From Klebsiella pneumoniae (GTDB taxonomy: Bacteria; Pseudomonadota; Gammaproteobacteria; Enterobacterales; Enterobacteriaceae): a DNA stretch of 64,000 nucleotides. Made by a program: the position numbers and the translations under genes. The notes beneath the pieces are model-generated. The model did not search any database and was not told the DNA's origin. It saw only the letters and a list, made by a program, of their open reading frames with translations. Positions 38,828-49,391 of this stretch are shown here, piece by piece. Numbering within the stretch: the stretch's first letter is position 1; the number at the start of each line of letters is the position of its first letter. The DNA is taken from the NCBI RefSeq assembly GCF_000742135.1, contig NZ_KN046818.1:1550841-1614840 (forward strand), in the 5' to 3' direction.

Positions 38828-40028
38828 AGCTTGCCTTTTTAATCGGCGGCAGGTCGAAAGCCTCGCGCAGGGCGCGGACGAAGGCCTTATCGTGGCAGAT
38901 GGTTTTCCCCGGGCTGTCGGAGAGTTTCGCCACCGGCTTGCCGTTACATTCCACCAGCTTAATCACGATATTGAGCGGTTTAACCTGCGGCAGATCGCAG
39001 GTTAAACGGGTGCCGATCCCAAAGCTGAGCTTCACCCGCGAGGCGAAGTGGCGATACAGATCGACGGCTTTGGCCAGGTCGAGATTATCGGAGAAGACCA
39101 GCACTTTGCTCAGCGGATCGATACCCAGCTTCTGATAATGGGCGATAGCTTTTTCTCCCCATTCCACCGGGTCGCCGGAATCGTGGCGCAACCCTTGATA
39201 GCGGGTGGCGAATTCCGGACCGAAATCGCGCAGGAACGCATCCATAGTGATGCAGTCGGTCAGCGCGATCCCCAGCTGGTCGGGATACTCTTCCAGCCAG
39301 GCGGCAAGGGCCGCCCGCTGGCTGCTGGCAAGGCTGGGGCTGATCTGCTGGTGGGCCTGGAACCACTCATGGGCCTGGGTACCCATCGGGGTTAAATTCA
39401 GACGGCGCGCCAGATCGTAATTGCTGGTGCCGACAAACCATGGTTCCTGCTGCAGACGCCGCACAATACCTTCCTGCACCTCGCGTGAGAAACGACGGCG
39501 GGTGCCGAAGTCCATCAGACGGAAGGCGCTCATATCGAGGTCAGCGGTCATGGTGGCGAAGTCGCCTAGCTTATGTTCCAGCGTGTTGAGCGCCTGATCG
39601 ACGCCCATCTCTGGTGAACGATAGCGATGGACCAACTCGCTTATCACCGCCAGCAGCGGGACTTCCCACATGATGGCTTCCCGCCATGGGCCGGTAAGGC
39701 GAATGTTCAGCTTACCATTGTCATTGCTGACCGTGACCTGGCTCGGGTCATAGCGAAAATCGCGCAGCCAGTTGAGGTAATCCTGGCGAAAAAAGGGAAG
39801 GGTGGACAGCCAGCGATATTCATCATCCCGCAGCCTCAGGTCGCGCATGGACTCCACCTGCTCGCGGATCGCGTCGGCATAGATGCCGAGCAGGTCGTCT
39901 CCGCGGCAGCGAAACTCCGCCGCCACATGCACATCGCCGTAGCGGTGGAAGACAGCCTGCTGCATGTGCAGCTTATAGGCATCCGTATCAAGCAGCGAGT
40001 GCAGTACAGGAGAAGTGAATTGTGTCAT
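38826..40028 (-). CDS. pncB: Nicotinate phosphoribosyltransferase
   Basis: 400 residues, from ATG 40028-40026 ([19 protein letters not shown]). It makes nicotinate mononucleotide from nicotinate and PRPP with ATP hydrolysis, in NAD salvage. [17 protein letters not shown] carries the phosphorylated-His region, and VFSDNLD and GIGTRLTCD bind phosphate. A longer frame to 40073 adds 15 residues without E. coli support. A NadR-like palindrome lies upstream. Confidence 0.96.
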   Translation of the reverse strand: MTQFTSPVLHSLLDTDAYKLHMQQAVFHRYGDVHVAAEFRCRGDDLLGIYADAIREQVESMRDLRLRDDEYRWLSTLPFFRQDYLNWLRDFRYDPSQVTVSNDNGKLNIRLTGPWREAIMWEVPLLAVISELVHRYRSPEMGVDQALNTLEHKLGDFATMTADLDMSAFRLMDFGTRRRFSREVQEGIVRRLQQEPWFVGTSNYDLARRLNLTPMGTQAHEWFQAHQQISPSLASSQRAALAAWLEEYPDQLGIALTDCITMDAFLRDFGPEFATRYQGLRHDSGDPVEWGEKAIAHYQKLGIDPLSKVLVFSDNLDLAKAVDLYRHFASRVKLSFGIGTRLTCDLPQVKPLNIVIKLVECNGKPVAKLSDSPGKTICHDKAFVRALREAFDLPPIKKAS

Positions 40029-40354
40029 GGTGCGCAGTAGCATCCTCTCACTGGAGCGTTCCATCGAAACCAACGCGGAAAATGGAGGCGGAGTATACCT
40101 TTATTACCCGACTCTGTCCCGCGATGGCGAGCAATGGTGACGCTGACGGTCATTTGCGAGGCCTAGTTTAATATATTGAACATGGATCACACCACAAGCT
40201 TTGCGTCGGGTCGAGGGCATTTCGTGCCGCGAGTGTTAACAAAATGTAGCGATTTCCGTGTTTCACGTTGAAAAGATGAAGATTCTGCATAGCGCGATTG
40301 ACACAACAGGAATAGACTGGGACGACACTTTACCGAAGATGCTAAAGGTTTTTT
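40029..40354. other. Divergent control region pncB / pepN
   Basis: 326 bp between divergent starts. Holds the NadR-like box at 40165-40182. TTGACA at 40298-40303 near pepN could be a -35, but I see no good -10 at the right spacing. No gene is evident. Confidence 0.5.
40165..40182 (-). promoter_or_regulatory. NadR-like operator upstream of pncB
   Basis: AGTTTA-N6-TGAACA closely fits the NadR palindrome TGTTTA-N6-TAAACA, with one mismatch in each half. It is 137 bp upstream of the pncB start. NadR represses pncB in enterobacteria when NAD is plentiful. The palindrome is seen; binding is inferred. Confidence 0.65.
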
Positions 40355-42970
40355 ATGACACAACAGCCCCAAGCCAAATACCGCCACGACTATCGTGCGC
40401 CGGAGTATCTGATTAGCGATATCGATTTGACCTTTGACCTGGATGCCGCAAAAACCGTTGTTACGGCCGAGAGCAAGGTCTCCCGCCACGCGGCTGCGTC
40501 TGATGTGCCATTGCGCCTGGACGGCGAAGATCTGACCCTGATCGCTCTGCAGGTGAACGGCCAGCCGTGGAGTGACTATAAAGAAGAAAACAATCAGCTG
40601 GTGATCGGCGGCCTGCCGGAGCATTTCACCCTGACCATCGTCAATGAGATCAGCCCGGCGGCGAACACCGCGCTGGAAGGCCTGTATCAGTCAGGCGAAG
40701 CGCTGTGCACCCAGTGCGAAGCGGAAGGTTTCCGCCATATCACCTGGTATCTGGACCGTCCGGATGTGCTGGCGCGCTTTACCACCAAAATTATCGCCGA
40801 TAAAGCGAAATACCCGTTCCTGCTTTCCAACGGCAACCGTATGGCGGAAGGGGAGCTGGAGAACGGTCGTCACTGGGTACAGTGGCAGGATCCGTTCCCG
40901 AAGCCGTGCTATCTGTTTGCGCTGGTGGCCGGTGATTTTGACGTCCTGCGCGATTCATTCCGCACCCGCTCTGGCCGCGAAGTGGCGCTGGAGCTGTACG
41001 TCGATCGCGGCAACCTCGATCGCGCGCCCTGGGCGATGACCTCGCTGAAAAACTCTATGAAGTGGGATGAGGAGCGCTTTGGCCTCGAGTACGACCTCGA
41101 TATCTATATGATTGTCGCCGTCGACTTCTTTAATATGGGTGCCATGGAGAACAAAGGACTCAACGTCTTTAACTCCAAATATGTTCTTGCCCGTACCGAT
41201 ACCGCCACCGATAAAGACTACCTCGATATTGAGCGCGTGATTGGTCATGAATATTTCCATAACTGGACCGGCAACCGCGTCACCTGTCGTGACTGGTTCC
41301 AGCTCAGCCTGAAAGAGGGGCTGACCGTGTTCCGCGATCAGGAGTTCAGTTCCGACCTCGGCTCACGGGCGGTGAACCGCATCAACAACGTGCGCACCAT
41401 GCGCGGGCTGCAGTTTGCCGAAGACGCCAGCCCGATGGCGCACCCGATCCGTCCGGATATGGTTATCGAGATGAACAACTTCTACACCCTGACGGTCTAT
41501 GAAAAGGGTGCCGAAGTGATCCGCATGTTGCACACCCTGCTGGGTGAAGAAAACTTCCAGAAAGGGATGCAGCTGTACTTTGAACGCCATGACGGCAGCG
41601 CCGCCACCTGCGACGATTTCGTGCAGGCGATGGAAGATGCCTCTAACGTCGACCTGTCGCACTTCCGCCTCTGGTACAGCCAGTCCGGTACGCCAATCGT
41701 CACCGTGCATGACGACTATAATCCGGAGACCGAGCAGTATACGTTGACCATCAGCCAGCGTACGCCGCCGACCGCCGAGCAGGCCGAGAAGCAGCCGCTG
41801 CATATCCCGTTTGCCATTGAGCTGTACGATAACGAGGGCAAGGTGATCCCCCTGCAGAAGGGCGGCCACCCGGTACACCCGGTGCTTAATGTGACCCAGG
41901 CCGAGCAGACTTTCGTCTTCGATAACGTTTATTTCCAGCCGGTGCCGGCGCTGCTGTGCGAATTTTCAGCGCCTGTGAAACTGGAATACAAGTGGAGCGA
42001 TCAGCAGCTGACCTTCCTGATGCGTCACGCGCGGAATGATTTCTCGCGCTGGGATGCGGCGCAGAGCCTGCTGGCGACTTACATCAAGCTGAACGTCAAC
42101 CGCCATCAGCAGGGGCAGCCGCTGTCGCTGCCGGTGCACGTAGCGGATGCCTTCCGCGCCATCCTGCTGGATGAGAAGATTGATCCGGCGCTGGCCGCTG
42201 AGATCTTAACCCTGCCGTCAGCCAACGAAATCGCCGAGATGTTCGCGATTATCGATCCGATCGCCATCGCCGCCGTGCGCGAAGCGCTCACCCGCACCCT
42301 GGCGAACGAACTGGCGGACGAATTCCTCGCGGTTTATAACGCCAATAAGCTCGACAGCTATCGGGTGGAGCACGCCGATATTGGTAAACGCGCTCTGCGC
42401 AATACCTGCCTGCGCTACCTGGCGTTTGCGGAACCGACGCTGGGCGATAAGCTGGTGGCGACGCAGTATCACCAGGCAGATAACATGACCGACGCGCTGG
42501 CCGCCCTGTCGGCGGCGGTTGCCGCTGAGTTGCCGTGCCGCGATGCGCTGATGCAGGAGTACGATGACAAATGGCATCAGGACGGTCTGGTGATGGATAA
42601 GTGGTTTATCCTGCAGTCCACCAGCCCGGCAGCCAACGTGGTGGAAACCGTGCGCGGTCTGCTGAACCACCGTTCGTTCAGCATGAGCAACCCGAACCGT
42701 GTGCGCTCGTTAATCGGCGCTTTCGCCAGCAGCAACCCGGCGGCGTTCCATGCTGAAGATGGCAGCGGCTATCAGTTCCTGGTGGAGATGCTGACCGAGC
42801 TTAACCAGCGTAACCCGCAGGTGGCGTCGCGCCTGATTGAGCCGTTGATTCGTCTGAAGCGTTATGATGAGAAGCGACAGGCGCTGATGCGCGCCGCGCT
42901 GGAGCAGCTGAAGGGGCTGGAGAATCTCTCTGGCGACCTGTTCGAGAAAATCAGTAAGGCGCTGGCGTAA
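40355..42970 (+). CDS. pepN: Aminopeptidase N
   Basis: 871 residues, one more than E. coli owing to an extra residue near position 50. Cytosolic M1-family zinc aminopeptidase with broad specificity. GAMENKGLN (about 262-270) is the exopeptidase motif. The zinc site HEYFHNWTGNRVTCRD runs from about 298, with the third ligand Glu in LKEGLTVFRD. The C-terminal helical domain is complete. Single gene, divergent from pncB. Confidence 0.98.
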   Translation: MTQQPQAKYRHDYRAPEYLISDIDLTFDLDAAKTVVTAESKVSRHAAASDVPLRLDGEDLTLIALQVNGQPWSDYKEENNQLVIGGLPEHFTLTIVNEISPAANTALEGLYQSGEALCTQCEAEGFRHITWYLDRPDVLARFTTKIIADKAKYPFLLSNGNRMAEGELENGRHWVQWQDPFPKPCYLFALVAGDFDVLRDSFRTRSGREVALELYVDRGNLDRAPWAMTSLKNSMKWDEERFGLEYDLDIYMIVAVDFFNMGAMENKGLNVFNSKYVLARTDTATDKDYLDIERVIGHEYFHNWTGNRVTCRDWFQLSLKEGLTVFRDQEFSSDLGSRAVNRINNVRTMRGLQFAEDASPMAHPIRPDMVIEMNNFYTLTVYEKGAEVIRMLHTLLGEENFQKGMQLYFERHDGSAATCDDFVQAMEDASNVDLSHFRLWYSQSGTPIVTVHDDYNPETEQYTLTISQRTPPTAEQAEKQPLHIPFAIELYDNEGKVIPLQKGGHPVHPVLNVTQAEQTFVFDNVYFQPVPALLCEFSAPVKLEYKWSDQQLTFLMRHARNDFSRWDAAQSLLATYIKLNVNRHQQGQPLSLPVHVADAFRAILLDEKIDPALAAEILTLPSANEIAEMFAIIDPIAIAAVREALTRTLANELADEFLAVYNANKLDSYRVEHADIGKRALRNTCLRYLAFAEPTLGDKLVATQYHQADNMTDALAALSAAVAAELPCRDALMQEYDDKWHQDGLVMDKWFILQSTSPAANVVETVRGLLNHRSFSMSNPNRVRSLIGAFASSNPAAFHAEDGSGYQFLVEMLTELNQRNPQVASRLIEPLIRLKRYDEKRQALMRAALEQLKGLENLSGDLFEKISKALA

Positions 42971-42980
42971 CGGTGCCATA

Positions 42981-43124
42981 ACCCCGGATTGCGGCGCGCC
43001 TTGCGCCCTGTCCGGGTTACCCGTTATCGTGGTGATGTTGTCGGGCGGCGCGATGCTTACCCGACCTGGAATACACGGCTGATTTGGCGTTGGTAGCCCG
43101 GCTGTGCAACGCGCGAGCCGGGGA
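42981..43124. repeat. REP/BIME-like palindrome cluster after pepN
   Basis: Three imperfect palindromes in 144 bp: CCCGGATTGCGGCGCGCC with CTGTCCGGGTTAC (42981-43020), TGTCGGGCGGCG with TTACCCGACC (43039-43067) and GGTAGCCCGGCTGTG with GCGAGCCGGGG (43091-43124). Units 1 and 3 are in opposite orientation, as in bacterial interspersed mosaic elements. It lies between convergent pepN and ssuB, the usual place for REP elements, and may protect or end both transcripts. Confidence 0.7.
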
Positions 43125-43174
43125 CATGTCGGATGACGATATGCCCCCGTTCAGATAGCGGACAGTTACTCCGG

Positions 43175-43948
43175 TCAGCCATGACTAAACAAACGCGGCG
43201 CACGCTCGCTGTCGCCGCGTTTCATCACCCGATCCAGTACTTCAGCCTCCAGCTCGGCCAGCTTCGCCGAACCGGTGCGCCGCGGTCGCGGGATATCCAC
43301 GCTTAAATCGAGGCCAATCTTCTTCTCTTCAATTAACAGCACCCGATCGGCCATGGCCACCGCTTCACTGACGTCGTGCGTGACCAGCAGGACCGTAAAG
43401 CCATGCTCCTGCCACAGGGAGACGATCAGCTCCTGCATCTCCAGACGGGTGAGGGCATCCAGCGCCCCCAGCGGTTCGTCCAGCAGCAGCAGGCGCGGGC
43501 GATGGATCAGCGCGCGGGCCAGCGCAACGCGCTGCTTCTGCCCACCCGACAGCGCGGCCGGCCACTCCTGTGCGCGGCTTTCAAGTCCGACGCTGGCCAA
43601 CGCCTGCAGGGCGGCGTCGCGCCAGGCGCCTTTTAACCCCAGCCCCACGTTATCAATCACTGTTTTCCACGGCAGCAGGCGCGCATCCTGAAACATCATC
43701 CGGGTGTCGTCCTGGATCGCCGCCAGGGGCGTCGCGCCAGCCAGCAGTTCGCCGGCGTTTGGTTTTTCCAGACCTGCCAGCAGGCGCAGCAGGGTACTTT
43801 TGCCGCCGCCGCTGCGGCCTACCACCGCCACAAACTGGCCGCTGGGAATATGCAGATCCAGCTCGTTAAGAATGGTGTTGTCGCCATAGCGTTTCGTCAC
43901 CCCGTTCAGCAGCAGCGGGATACCTGGGTTGAGACGGGCAGTGTTCAT
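43175..43948 (-). CDS. ssuB: Aliphatic sulfonate ABC transporter ATP-binding protein
   Basis: 257 residues. Walker [13 protein letters not shown] (about 42-53), signature [15 protein letters not shown], Walker [13 protein letters not shown]. ATPase for SsuAC, energising import of alkanesulfonates as a sulfur source during sulfate starvation. Start overlaps the ssuC stop by 4 bp. Last gene of ssuEADCB; REP-like palindromes follow. Confidence 0.96.
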   Translation of the reverse strand: MNTARLNPGIPLLLNGVTKRYGDNTILNELDLHIPSGQFVAVVGRSGGGKSTLLRLLAGLEKPNAGELLAGATPLAAIQDDTRMMFQDARLLPWKTVIDNVGLGLKGAWRDAALQALASVGLESRAQEWPAALSGGQKQRVALARALIHRPRLLLLDEPLGALDALTRLEMQELIVSLWQEHGFTVLLVTHDVSEAVAMADRVLLIEEKKIGLDLSVDIPRPRRTGSAKLAELEAEVLDRVMKRGDSERAPRLFSHG

Positions 43949-44736
43949 GCGTTAGCCTCCTGAAGATGATACGCCGGATTCCAGCGCAGCCAGAGCCGTT
44001 CCAGCAGCAGGGCGCAGACGTCGGCCAGTTTGCCAAGGATGGCGTAAAGAATGATCGCCACTACCACCACGTCGGTTTGCAGAAATTCACGCGCGTTCAT
44101 CGCCAGATAACCGATGCCGGCATTCGCCGAGATAGTTTCGGCGACAATAAGCGTCAGCCACATCAGACCAAGGGCAAAACGCACGCCGACCATAACTGAG
44201 GGCAGGGCGCCGGGTAATATCACGTGACGGAACAGGGCGAAGCCGGATAAGCCATAGCTGCGCGCCATCTCAACCAGCCCACGGTCAATATTGCGGATCC
44301 CGTGCCAGGTGTTGATATAGATCGGGAACAGGGTGCCCAGCGAGACAAGGAAGATCTTGGCGGTCTCATCGATGCCGAACCACAAGATCACCAGCGGGAT
44401 CAGCGCCAGATGCGGGACATTGCGCAGCATCTGGATCGAGGTATCCAGCAGACGCTCGCCCCAGCGAGACAGGCCGCTGATCAGGCCGAGTATTAGCCCG
44501 ATCGAGCCGCCGATGGCGAAGCCGACCAGCGCCCGCCATGAGCTGATGGCCAGATGCTGCCACAGCTCACCGCTGGCCGAGAGGGTCCAGAACGCTTTCA
44601 ATACCCCCTCCGGCGAGGGCAGCACCCGCGTCGACAGCCAGCCGACGGACGAGGCCAGCTGCCAGACAATGACCGTCCCTACCGGCAGCAGCCAGGGGGC
44701 GAGGCGTAACAACAGGGGATGGGTTGATTTTGCCAT
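43945..44736 (-). CDS. ssuC: Aliphatic sulfonate ABC transporter permease
   Basis: 263 residues from ATG 44736-44734, with GGAG close upstream; a GTG one codon earlier is an alternative. Six membrane helices and the EAA-type loop ([24 protein letters not shown]) that contacts SsuB. Between ssuD and ssuB as in E. coli. Confidence 0.96.
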   Translation of the reverse strand: MAKSTHPLLLRLAPWLLPVGTVIVWQLASSVGWLSTRVLPSPEGVLKAFWTLSASGELWQHLAISSWRALVGFAIGGSIGLILGLISGLSRWGERLLDTSIQMLRNVPHLALIPLVILWFGIDETAKIFLVSLGTLFPIYINTWHGIRNIDRGLVEMARSYGLSGFALFRHVILPGALPSVMVGVRFALGLMWLTLIVAETISANAGIGYLAMNAREFLQTDVVVVAIILYAILGKLADVCALLLERLWLRWNPAYHLQEANA

Positions 44737-44746
44737 CACGGTCTCC

Positions 44747-45892
44747 TCAGCTTTGCGCTACTTTACGCGGAATAAACTCGTTGGCGACCGCTTCCCCCTG
44801 CAGACGCAGGTTTTGCGGCTGCGGGATGGACGGCACCGCGACGTCAAGCAGGGGGAACAGCAGCTCTCCGACCCGGTACGCCTCTTCCAGATGCGGATAG
44901 CCGGAAAAGATAAAGCTATCGATACCCAGCGCGGCGTATTCATTGATCCTTTCGGCAACGGTGGCGGCATCGCCCACCAGCGCGGTCCCGGCGCCGCCGC
45001 GCGCTAAACCCACGCCAGCCCACAGGTTGGGGCTGATTTCCAGCTTATCGCGTCGCCCGTTGTGCAGGGCCGCCATCCTTTGCTGGCCAACGGAGTCGGT
45101 TCTGGCGAAAGCCGCCTGGGCGCGGGCGATCGTCTCGTCGTCAAGATGGGAGATAAGGCTGTCCGCCGCCTGCCACGCTTCCTCGTTGGTTTCCCTGACG
45201 ATCACGTGCAGACGGATGCCAAAACGCACCTGTCGACCATGCCGGGCGGCTTTCTCTCGCACCTGAGCTATTTTCTCTGCCACCTGGGCCGGCGGTTCTC
45301 CCCAGGTAAGATAAAGATCGACCTGCTCAGCGGCCAGCTCCTGCGCCACCTCAGACGAGCCGCCGAAATAGAGCGGTGGACGCGGCTGCTGCAGTGGCGG
45401 AAACAGCAGTTTGGCGTCGCGAACGCGCTGATGCTTGCCGTTAAAGGTGACGGTTTCTCCCTCCATCAGCTTGCGCCAGATGTGGGTAAATTCAGCCGAG
45501 GCCTCGTAGCGCTCGGTGTGGTCGAGGAAGACGCCGTCGCCTGCCAGTTCGGCAGGATCGCTGCCGGTGACCAGATTGAACAGCGCCCGGCCGTTTGACA
45601 GCCGGTCCAGGGTCGCCGCCTGACGCGCGGCCACCGTCGGCGATACCACGCTTGGCCTGAGGGCGACAAGGAATTTCAGCCGCTGCGTCACCGGGATCAT
45701 TGAGGCCGCGACCAGCCACGCATCCTCACAAGAGCGTCCGGTCGGGATCAGCACGCCGGTGAAGCCCAGCCGATCCGCCGTCTGCGCGATTTGCTGCAGA
45801 TAGCCATAATCGACCGGACGGGCACCCTCTTCGGTACCCAGATAACGACCATCACCATGGGTCGGTAAAAACCAGAACATATTCAGACTCAT
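44747..45892 (-). CDS. ssuD: FMNH2-dependent alkanesulfonate monooxygenase
   Basis: 381 residues. Bacterial-luciferase-like (LLM) TIM-barrel enzyme that oxidises alkanesulfonates to aldehyde and sulfite using FMNH2 from SsuE. The N-terminus [19 protein letters not shown] and the segment [21 protein letters not shown] are highly conserved. Starts 4 bp inside the ssuA 3' end. Confidence 0.97.
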   Translation of the reverse strand: MSLNMFWFLPTHGDGRYLGTEEGARPVDYGYLQQIAQTADRLGFTGVLIPTGRSCEDAWLVAASMIPVTQRLKFLVALRPSVVSPTVAARQAATLDRLSNGRALFNLVTGSDPAELAGDGVFLDHTERYEASAEFTHIWRKLMEGETVTFNGKHQRVRDAKLLFPPLQQPRPPLYFGGSSEVAQELAAEQVDLYLTWGEPPAQVAEKIAQVREKAARHGRQVRFGIRLHVIVRETNEEAWQAADSLISHLDDETIARAQAAFARTDSVGQQRMAALHNGRRDKLEISPNLWAGVGLARGGAGTALVGDAATVAERINEYAALGIDSFIFSGYPHLEEAYRVGELLFPLLDVAVPSIPQPQNLRLQGEAVANEFIPRKVAQS

Positions 45893-46851
45893 GATTTCGC
45901 TCCTTGTGTGGCGGTGGGCTGCCAGATGCGGGCCCGGATATCAACTTTTTTTGGCACCAGCTTGTTCTCGTAGAACAGGTCTGCCGTCTGCTGCTGGCGA
46001 GCGGCGGTTTCGGCGCTCACCGGGGTAACCGCGGTGGGGGGACGATGGTCCAGATAGCTGGCGATCACCGCCTCCGGTAAGCCCATCGTTTTCGCCAGCA
46101 GCGTAATGCTTTGCGCGCGTTGGCTGTGGGTCAGGGCATCGGCCTGAGTAAAGGTGTCGAGTACGCCTTCAATGAAAGCGCCATTGCGTTCAGCGTAGGG
46201 CCGGGAAGCAAGATAGAAGGATCCCGTCTGTTTCAGATCGGTTCCGTCAGTGAGTACCCGGGCGCCGCCCTGCAGCAGCGCGGCGGAGTAGTACGGATCC
46301 CAGATGGCCCATGCGTCGACATTGCCCTGCTGAAAGGCGGCGCGCGCATCGGCGGGGGCAAGGTAAACCGGCTGAATATCGCTAAATTTCAGACCTGCGA
46401 GCTGTAGGGCGCGCAGCAGCAGATTGTGGGAGCTGGAGCCTTTCTGGAAAGCGACCTTTTTCCCTTTTAACTCAGCAACGTTATGAATCGGGCTGCCCTG
46501 CGCCACCAGGATCACCTCTGCCTTGGGCTTGGGCGGCTCCGCGCCGATATAGACCAAATCGGCGCCTGCCGCCTGGGCAAAGATAGGCGGAATATCGCCG
46601 GTACTGCCGATATCAATGCTGCCGACGTTCAGCGCCTCCAGCATCTGCGGACCGGCCGGGAACTCAATCCACGAGATATGGGTTTGCGGATAGCGCTGCT
46701 CCAGCAGCTGATGGCTCTTCGCCAGCACCATGCTGACGCTGCCTTTCTGGTAGCCGATGCGCAGAGCGTCAGGCGCCGCCGGGGCGGCGTGACCCAGCGT
46801 AGAGAATAGCAGCAGTCCGCCCAGAGTCAGGGCGCGGAGAGGATTAAGCAT
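45889..46851 (-). CDS. ssuA: Aliphatic sulfonate-binding periplasmic protein
   Basis: 320 residues from ATG 46851-46849. Signal peptide [22 protein letters not shown], then the mature NrtA/SsuA-type binding protein ([40 protein letters not shown]). A GTG at 46863 would add four residues. The start lies inside the last codons of ssuE, so the two are translationally coupled. Confidence 0.95.
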   Translation of the reverse strand: MLNPLRALTLGGLLLFSTLGHAAPAAPDALRIGYQKGSVSMVLAKSHQLLEQRYPQTHISWIEFPAGPQMLEALNVGSIDIGSTGDIPPIFAQAAGADLVYIGAEPPKPKAEVILVAQGSPIHNVAELKGKKVAFQKGSSSHNLLLRALQLAGLKFSDIQPVYLAPADARAAFQQGNVDAWAIWDPYYSAALLQGGARVLTDGTDLKQTGSFYLASRPYAERNGAFIEGVLDTFTQADALTHSQRAQSITLLAKTMGLPEAVIASYLDHRPPTAVTPVSAETAARQQQTADLFYENKLVPKKVDIRARIWQPTATQGAKS

Positions 46852-47419
46852 GCTCCACCCCACGCAGAGATGTTAACGACGGCGCACGGCTGCTGGGGCG
46901 ATGCAGCGCCTGCCAGAAGGTCTCCAGGGCGTCATCAAGGCGCCGCTGCAGATTCGCGGTAAACTGCGGCTTATGCTGGTAATCGGTCACCTGGCTGTCA
47001 TCAGCGAAGACGCCATGGAGGATCTCCTGGGCCTTGAGGGCATTCAGCACTGGCTTCAGCGCGTAGTCCACCGCCAGCATGTGAGCGATGGTCCCGCCGG
47101 TGGCCAGCGGCAGCACAATTTTGCCCTCCAGCGCTCGCTCAGGCAGCAGGTCGAGCAGTGTTTTCAGCGCGCCGGAGAACGAGGCTTTATACACCGGCGT
47201 GGCGATGATCAGGCCATCAGCCCCGGCCAGCTGTTCGTTGAGCGTCTGCAGCGCCGGGTTGTCAAAACGAGCGTACAGGAGGTCTTCCGGGGCAAAGTTC
47301 TGCAGATGCCAGTGACAGACTTCGATATCGGCGGCGGTGAGCGTCTCTCTGGCGTATTCCAGCAAGGCGCTGGAACGGGAAGGGTAACGCGGGCTGCCCG
47401 CAAGGGTAATGACGCGCAT
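46844..47419 (-). CDS. ssuE: NADPH-dependent FMN reductase
   Basis: 191 residues from ATG 47419-47417 ([19 protein letters not shown]) behind AAGGAG. Flavodoxin-like reductase that supplies FMNH2 to SsuD; the GSPRYPSRS loop binds FMN phosphate and [13 protein letters not shown] is conserved. First gene of ssuEADCB. The AT-rich DNA upstream (47420-47510) is where the Cbl/CysB-activated promoter is expected, though I cannot mark its boxes. Confidence 0.96.
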   Translation of the reverse strand: MRVITLAGSPRYPSRSSALLEYARETLTAADIEVCHWHLQNFAPEDLLYARFDNPALQTLNEQLAGADGLIIATPVYKASFSGALKTLLDLLPERALEGKIVLPLATGGTIAHMLAVDYALKPVLNALKAQEILHGVFADDSQVTDYQHKPQFTANLQRRLDDALETFWQALHRPSSRAPSLTSLRGVEHA

Positions 47420-47557
47420 CTCTCTCTCCTTATAACTAAATGTTTGCATTTATCTATAATTGATAACATTTATAGTGAGTGTGACAGAGGGCCATTATTT
47501 CCCTAAATGATTTATCCGCGGTTAGATAGCCGAAAAGCGCATAATGGCGCGCGGGGT

Positions 47558-47573
47558 AGGTAATCGTTTGCGC
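47558..47573 (+). promoter_or_regulatory. PurR-like box upstream of pyrD
   Basis: AGGTAATCGTTTGCGC matches 12 of 16 positions of the PurR consensus ACGCAAACGTTTGCGT. It sits about 50 bp upstream of the pyrD -10, where E. coli pyrD also carries a PurR site. Confidence 0.6.
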
Positions 47574-47624
47574 TGATGGGGGATTTTTTGTCGCAGGTCA
47601 ATTCCCTTTCCGCAACAGATCGCA

Positions 47625-47658
47625 CATAATACGCCCCCGGTTTGCACACCGGGAATCC
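47625..47658 (+). promoter_or_regulatory. pyrD -10 and start-site-switching leader hairpin
   Basis: -10 CATAAT (47625-47630) is followed by ACGCCCCCGG and the hairpin CCCGG-TTTGCACA-CCGGG just ahead of the AGGAG ribosome-binding site. In E. coli, high CTP favours starts at C, which include the full hairpin and block translation; low CTP favours later G starts. The same layout is present here. Confidence 0.7.
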
Positions 47659-47668
47659 AGGAGAGTTC

Positions 47669-48679
47669 ATGTACTACCCCTTCGTTCGTAAAGCCCTTTT
47701 TCAGCTCGATCCTGAGCGCGCTCATGAAGTTACCTTTCAACAATTACGCCGTGTCACCGGGACGCCGCTGGAAATGCTGGTTCGCCAGAAGGTACCGGCC
47801 AGGCCTGTCACCTGCATGGGGCTAACCTTTAAAAACCCGCTGGGTCTGGCGGCCGGGCTGGATAAAAATGGGGAATGCATTGACGCGCTGGGCGCGATGG
47901 GGTTTGGTTCGATTGAGATCGGCACCGTGACGCCGCGTCCGCAGCCGGGCAACGATAAGCCAAGGATCTTCCGTCTGGTTGATGCCGAGGGATTGATCAA
48001 CCGCATGGGCTTTAATAACCATGGCGTCGATAACCTGGTTGAGAACGTGAAAAAGGCGCATTTTGACGGCGTGCTGGGTATCAATATCGGCAAAAATAAA
48101 GATACGCCGGTTGAGCACGGGAAAGATGATTACCTGATTTGTATGGAAAAAGTCTATCCGTACGCCGGGTATATCGCCATTAATATCTCCTCGCCGAATA
48201 CCCCAGGGCTGCGCACGCTGCAATACGGCGAAGCGCTGGATGATTTACTCTCCGGTATTAAAAATAAGCAGCTCGAGCTGCAGCAGAAGCATCAAAAATA
48301 TGTCCCGGTCGCCGTAAAGATCGCGCCGGATCATTTGCCTGAGGAATTGATCCAGGTTGCCGATAGCCTCGTGCGTCATAATATTGATGGCGTGATTGCA
48401 ACCAATACCACCCTCGATCGTTCCCTGGTTCAGGGAATGAAACATTGCGATGAGACCGGCGGGCTTAGCGGTCGTCCATTACAATTAAAAAGCACTGAAA
48501 TTATCCGTATGCTCTCCGCTGAGCTGAATGGCCGTTTGCCTATCATCGGCGTGGGCGGCATTGATTCGGTGATTGCCGCGCGGGAAAAGATTGCCGCCGG
48601 GGCATCGCTGGTGCAGATCTATTCTGGATTTATTTTTAAAGGTCCGCCGCTGATTAAAGAAATTGTTACCCACATCTAA
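47669..48679 (+). CDS. pyrD: Dihydroorotate dehydrogenase (quinone)
   Basis: 336 residues from ATG 47669 behind CCAGGAGAG. Class 2 membrane-associated flavoprotein that oxidises dihydroorotate to orotate in pyrimidine synthesis. An amphipathic N-terminal helix ([19 protein letters not shown]) precedes a TIM barrel with FMN-binding [14 protein letters not shown] and [14 protein letters not shown], which holds the catalytic Ser. A frame from 47642 adds nine residues that would include the regulatory hairpin and is rejected. Confidence 0.97.
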   Translation: MYYPFVRKALFQLDPERAHEVTFQQLRRVTGTPLEMLVRQKVPARPVTCMGLTFKNPLGLAAGLDKNGECIDALGAMGFGSIEIGTVTPRPQPGNDKPRIFRLVDAEGLINRMGFNNHGVDNLVENVKKAHFDGVLGINIGKNKDTPVEHGKDDYLICMEKVYPYAGYIAINISSPNTPGLRTLQYGEALDDLLSGIKNKQLELQQKHQKYVPVAVKIAPDHLPEELIQVADSLVRHNIDGVIATNTTLDRSLVQGMKHCDETGGLSGRPLQLKSTEIIRMLSAELNGRLPIIGVGGIDSVIAAREKIAAGASLVQIYSGFIFKGPPLIKEIVTHI

Positions 48680-48702
48680 TCTTTTCCTCCTCTGAATCCC
48701 AC

Positions 48703-48733
48703 CCAGGGCTTTATTTCCGGCCCTGGTTGTTTT
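48703..48733 (+). terminator. Terminator of pyrD
   Basis: CCAGGGC (48703-48709) pairs with GCCCTGG (48720-48726), followed by TTGTTTTATA. Just downstream of pyrD. Confidence 0.82.
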
Positions 48734-48848
48734 ATATTCCCTCACTGTTGCTTATTTAAACATTTTAGACTTTTCTTAATTTTAGAAAATATTCTGCGGT
48801 AAGTCGCAACAACTTTGCAGAGGCGTATGAAAGGGGACAGGGGGAAAA

Positions 48849-49391
48849 ATGCGGATTAAACCTGACGATAACTGGCGTTGGTATTACGATGAAGAGCACG
48901 ACCGCATGATGCTCGATCTGGCCAATGGCATGTTATTTCGCTCGTGCTTCGCCCGGCGCATGCTGACTCCGGATGCCTTTGCCCCTTCGGGATTTTGCGT
49001 TGATGACGCCGCGCTCTATTTCTCTTTTGAAGAAAAATGTCGCGATCTCGAGCTATCGAAAGAGCAGCGGGCGGAATTAGTCCTTAACGCGCTCACCGCC
49101 ATCCGTTTTCTCAAACCGCAGATGCCGAAAAGCTGGCACTTTATCGCCCATACCCATCACTGGCAGCCGAGCGGCGGCGACGCCGCCTGCGTTTGGCTGA
49201 GCGATACCGGCGAGCAGGTGAATTTACTGGTGGTGGAGCCGGGCGATAACGCCGCACTCTGTCTGTTGGCTCAGCCGGGTCTCACCCTTGCCGGCCGCGT
49301 CATGCAGCTGGGCGATGTCATTAAAATCATGAATGACAGACTGCAGCCGGCGCAGAGCGCGGTCAGCTACAGTCTGGGGCAGGCGGTTTAA
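48849..49391 (+). CDS. zapC: Cell division protein ZapC
   Basis: 180 residues, as E. coli. Cytoplasmic protein that binds FtsZ and promotes bundling of Z-ring filaments. The N-terminus [20 protein letters not shown] is near-identical to E. coli. The stop codon shares TTAA with the stop of convergent ycbX, a 4-bp overlap. ATG 48849 follows AGGGGGAAA. Confidence 0.95.
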   Translation: MRIKPDDNWRWYYDEEHDRMMLDLANGMLFRSCFARRMLTPDAFAPSGFCVDDAALYFSFEEKCRDLELSKEQRAELVLNALTAIRFLKPQMPKSWHFIAHTHHWQPSGGDAACVWLSDTGEQVNLLVVEPGDNAALCLLAQPGLTLAGRVMQLGDVIKIMNDRLQPAQSAVSYSLGQAV

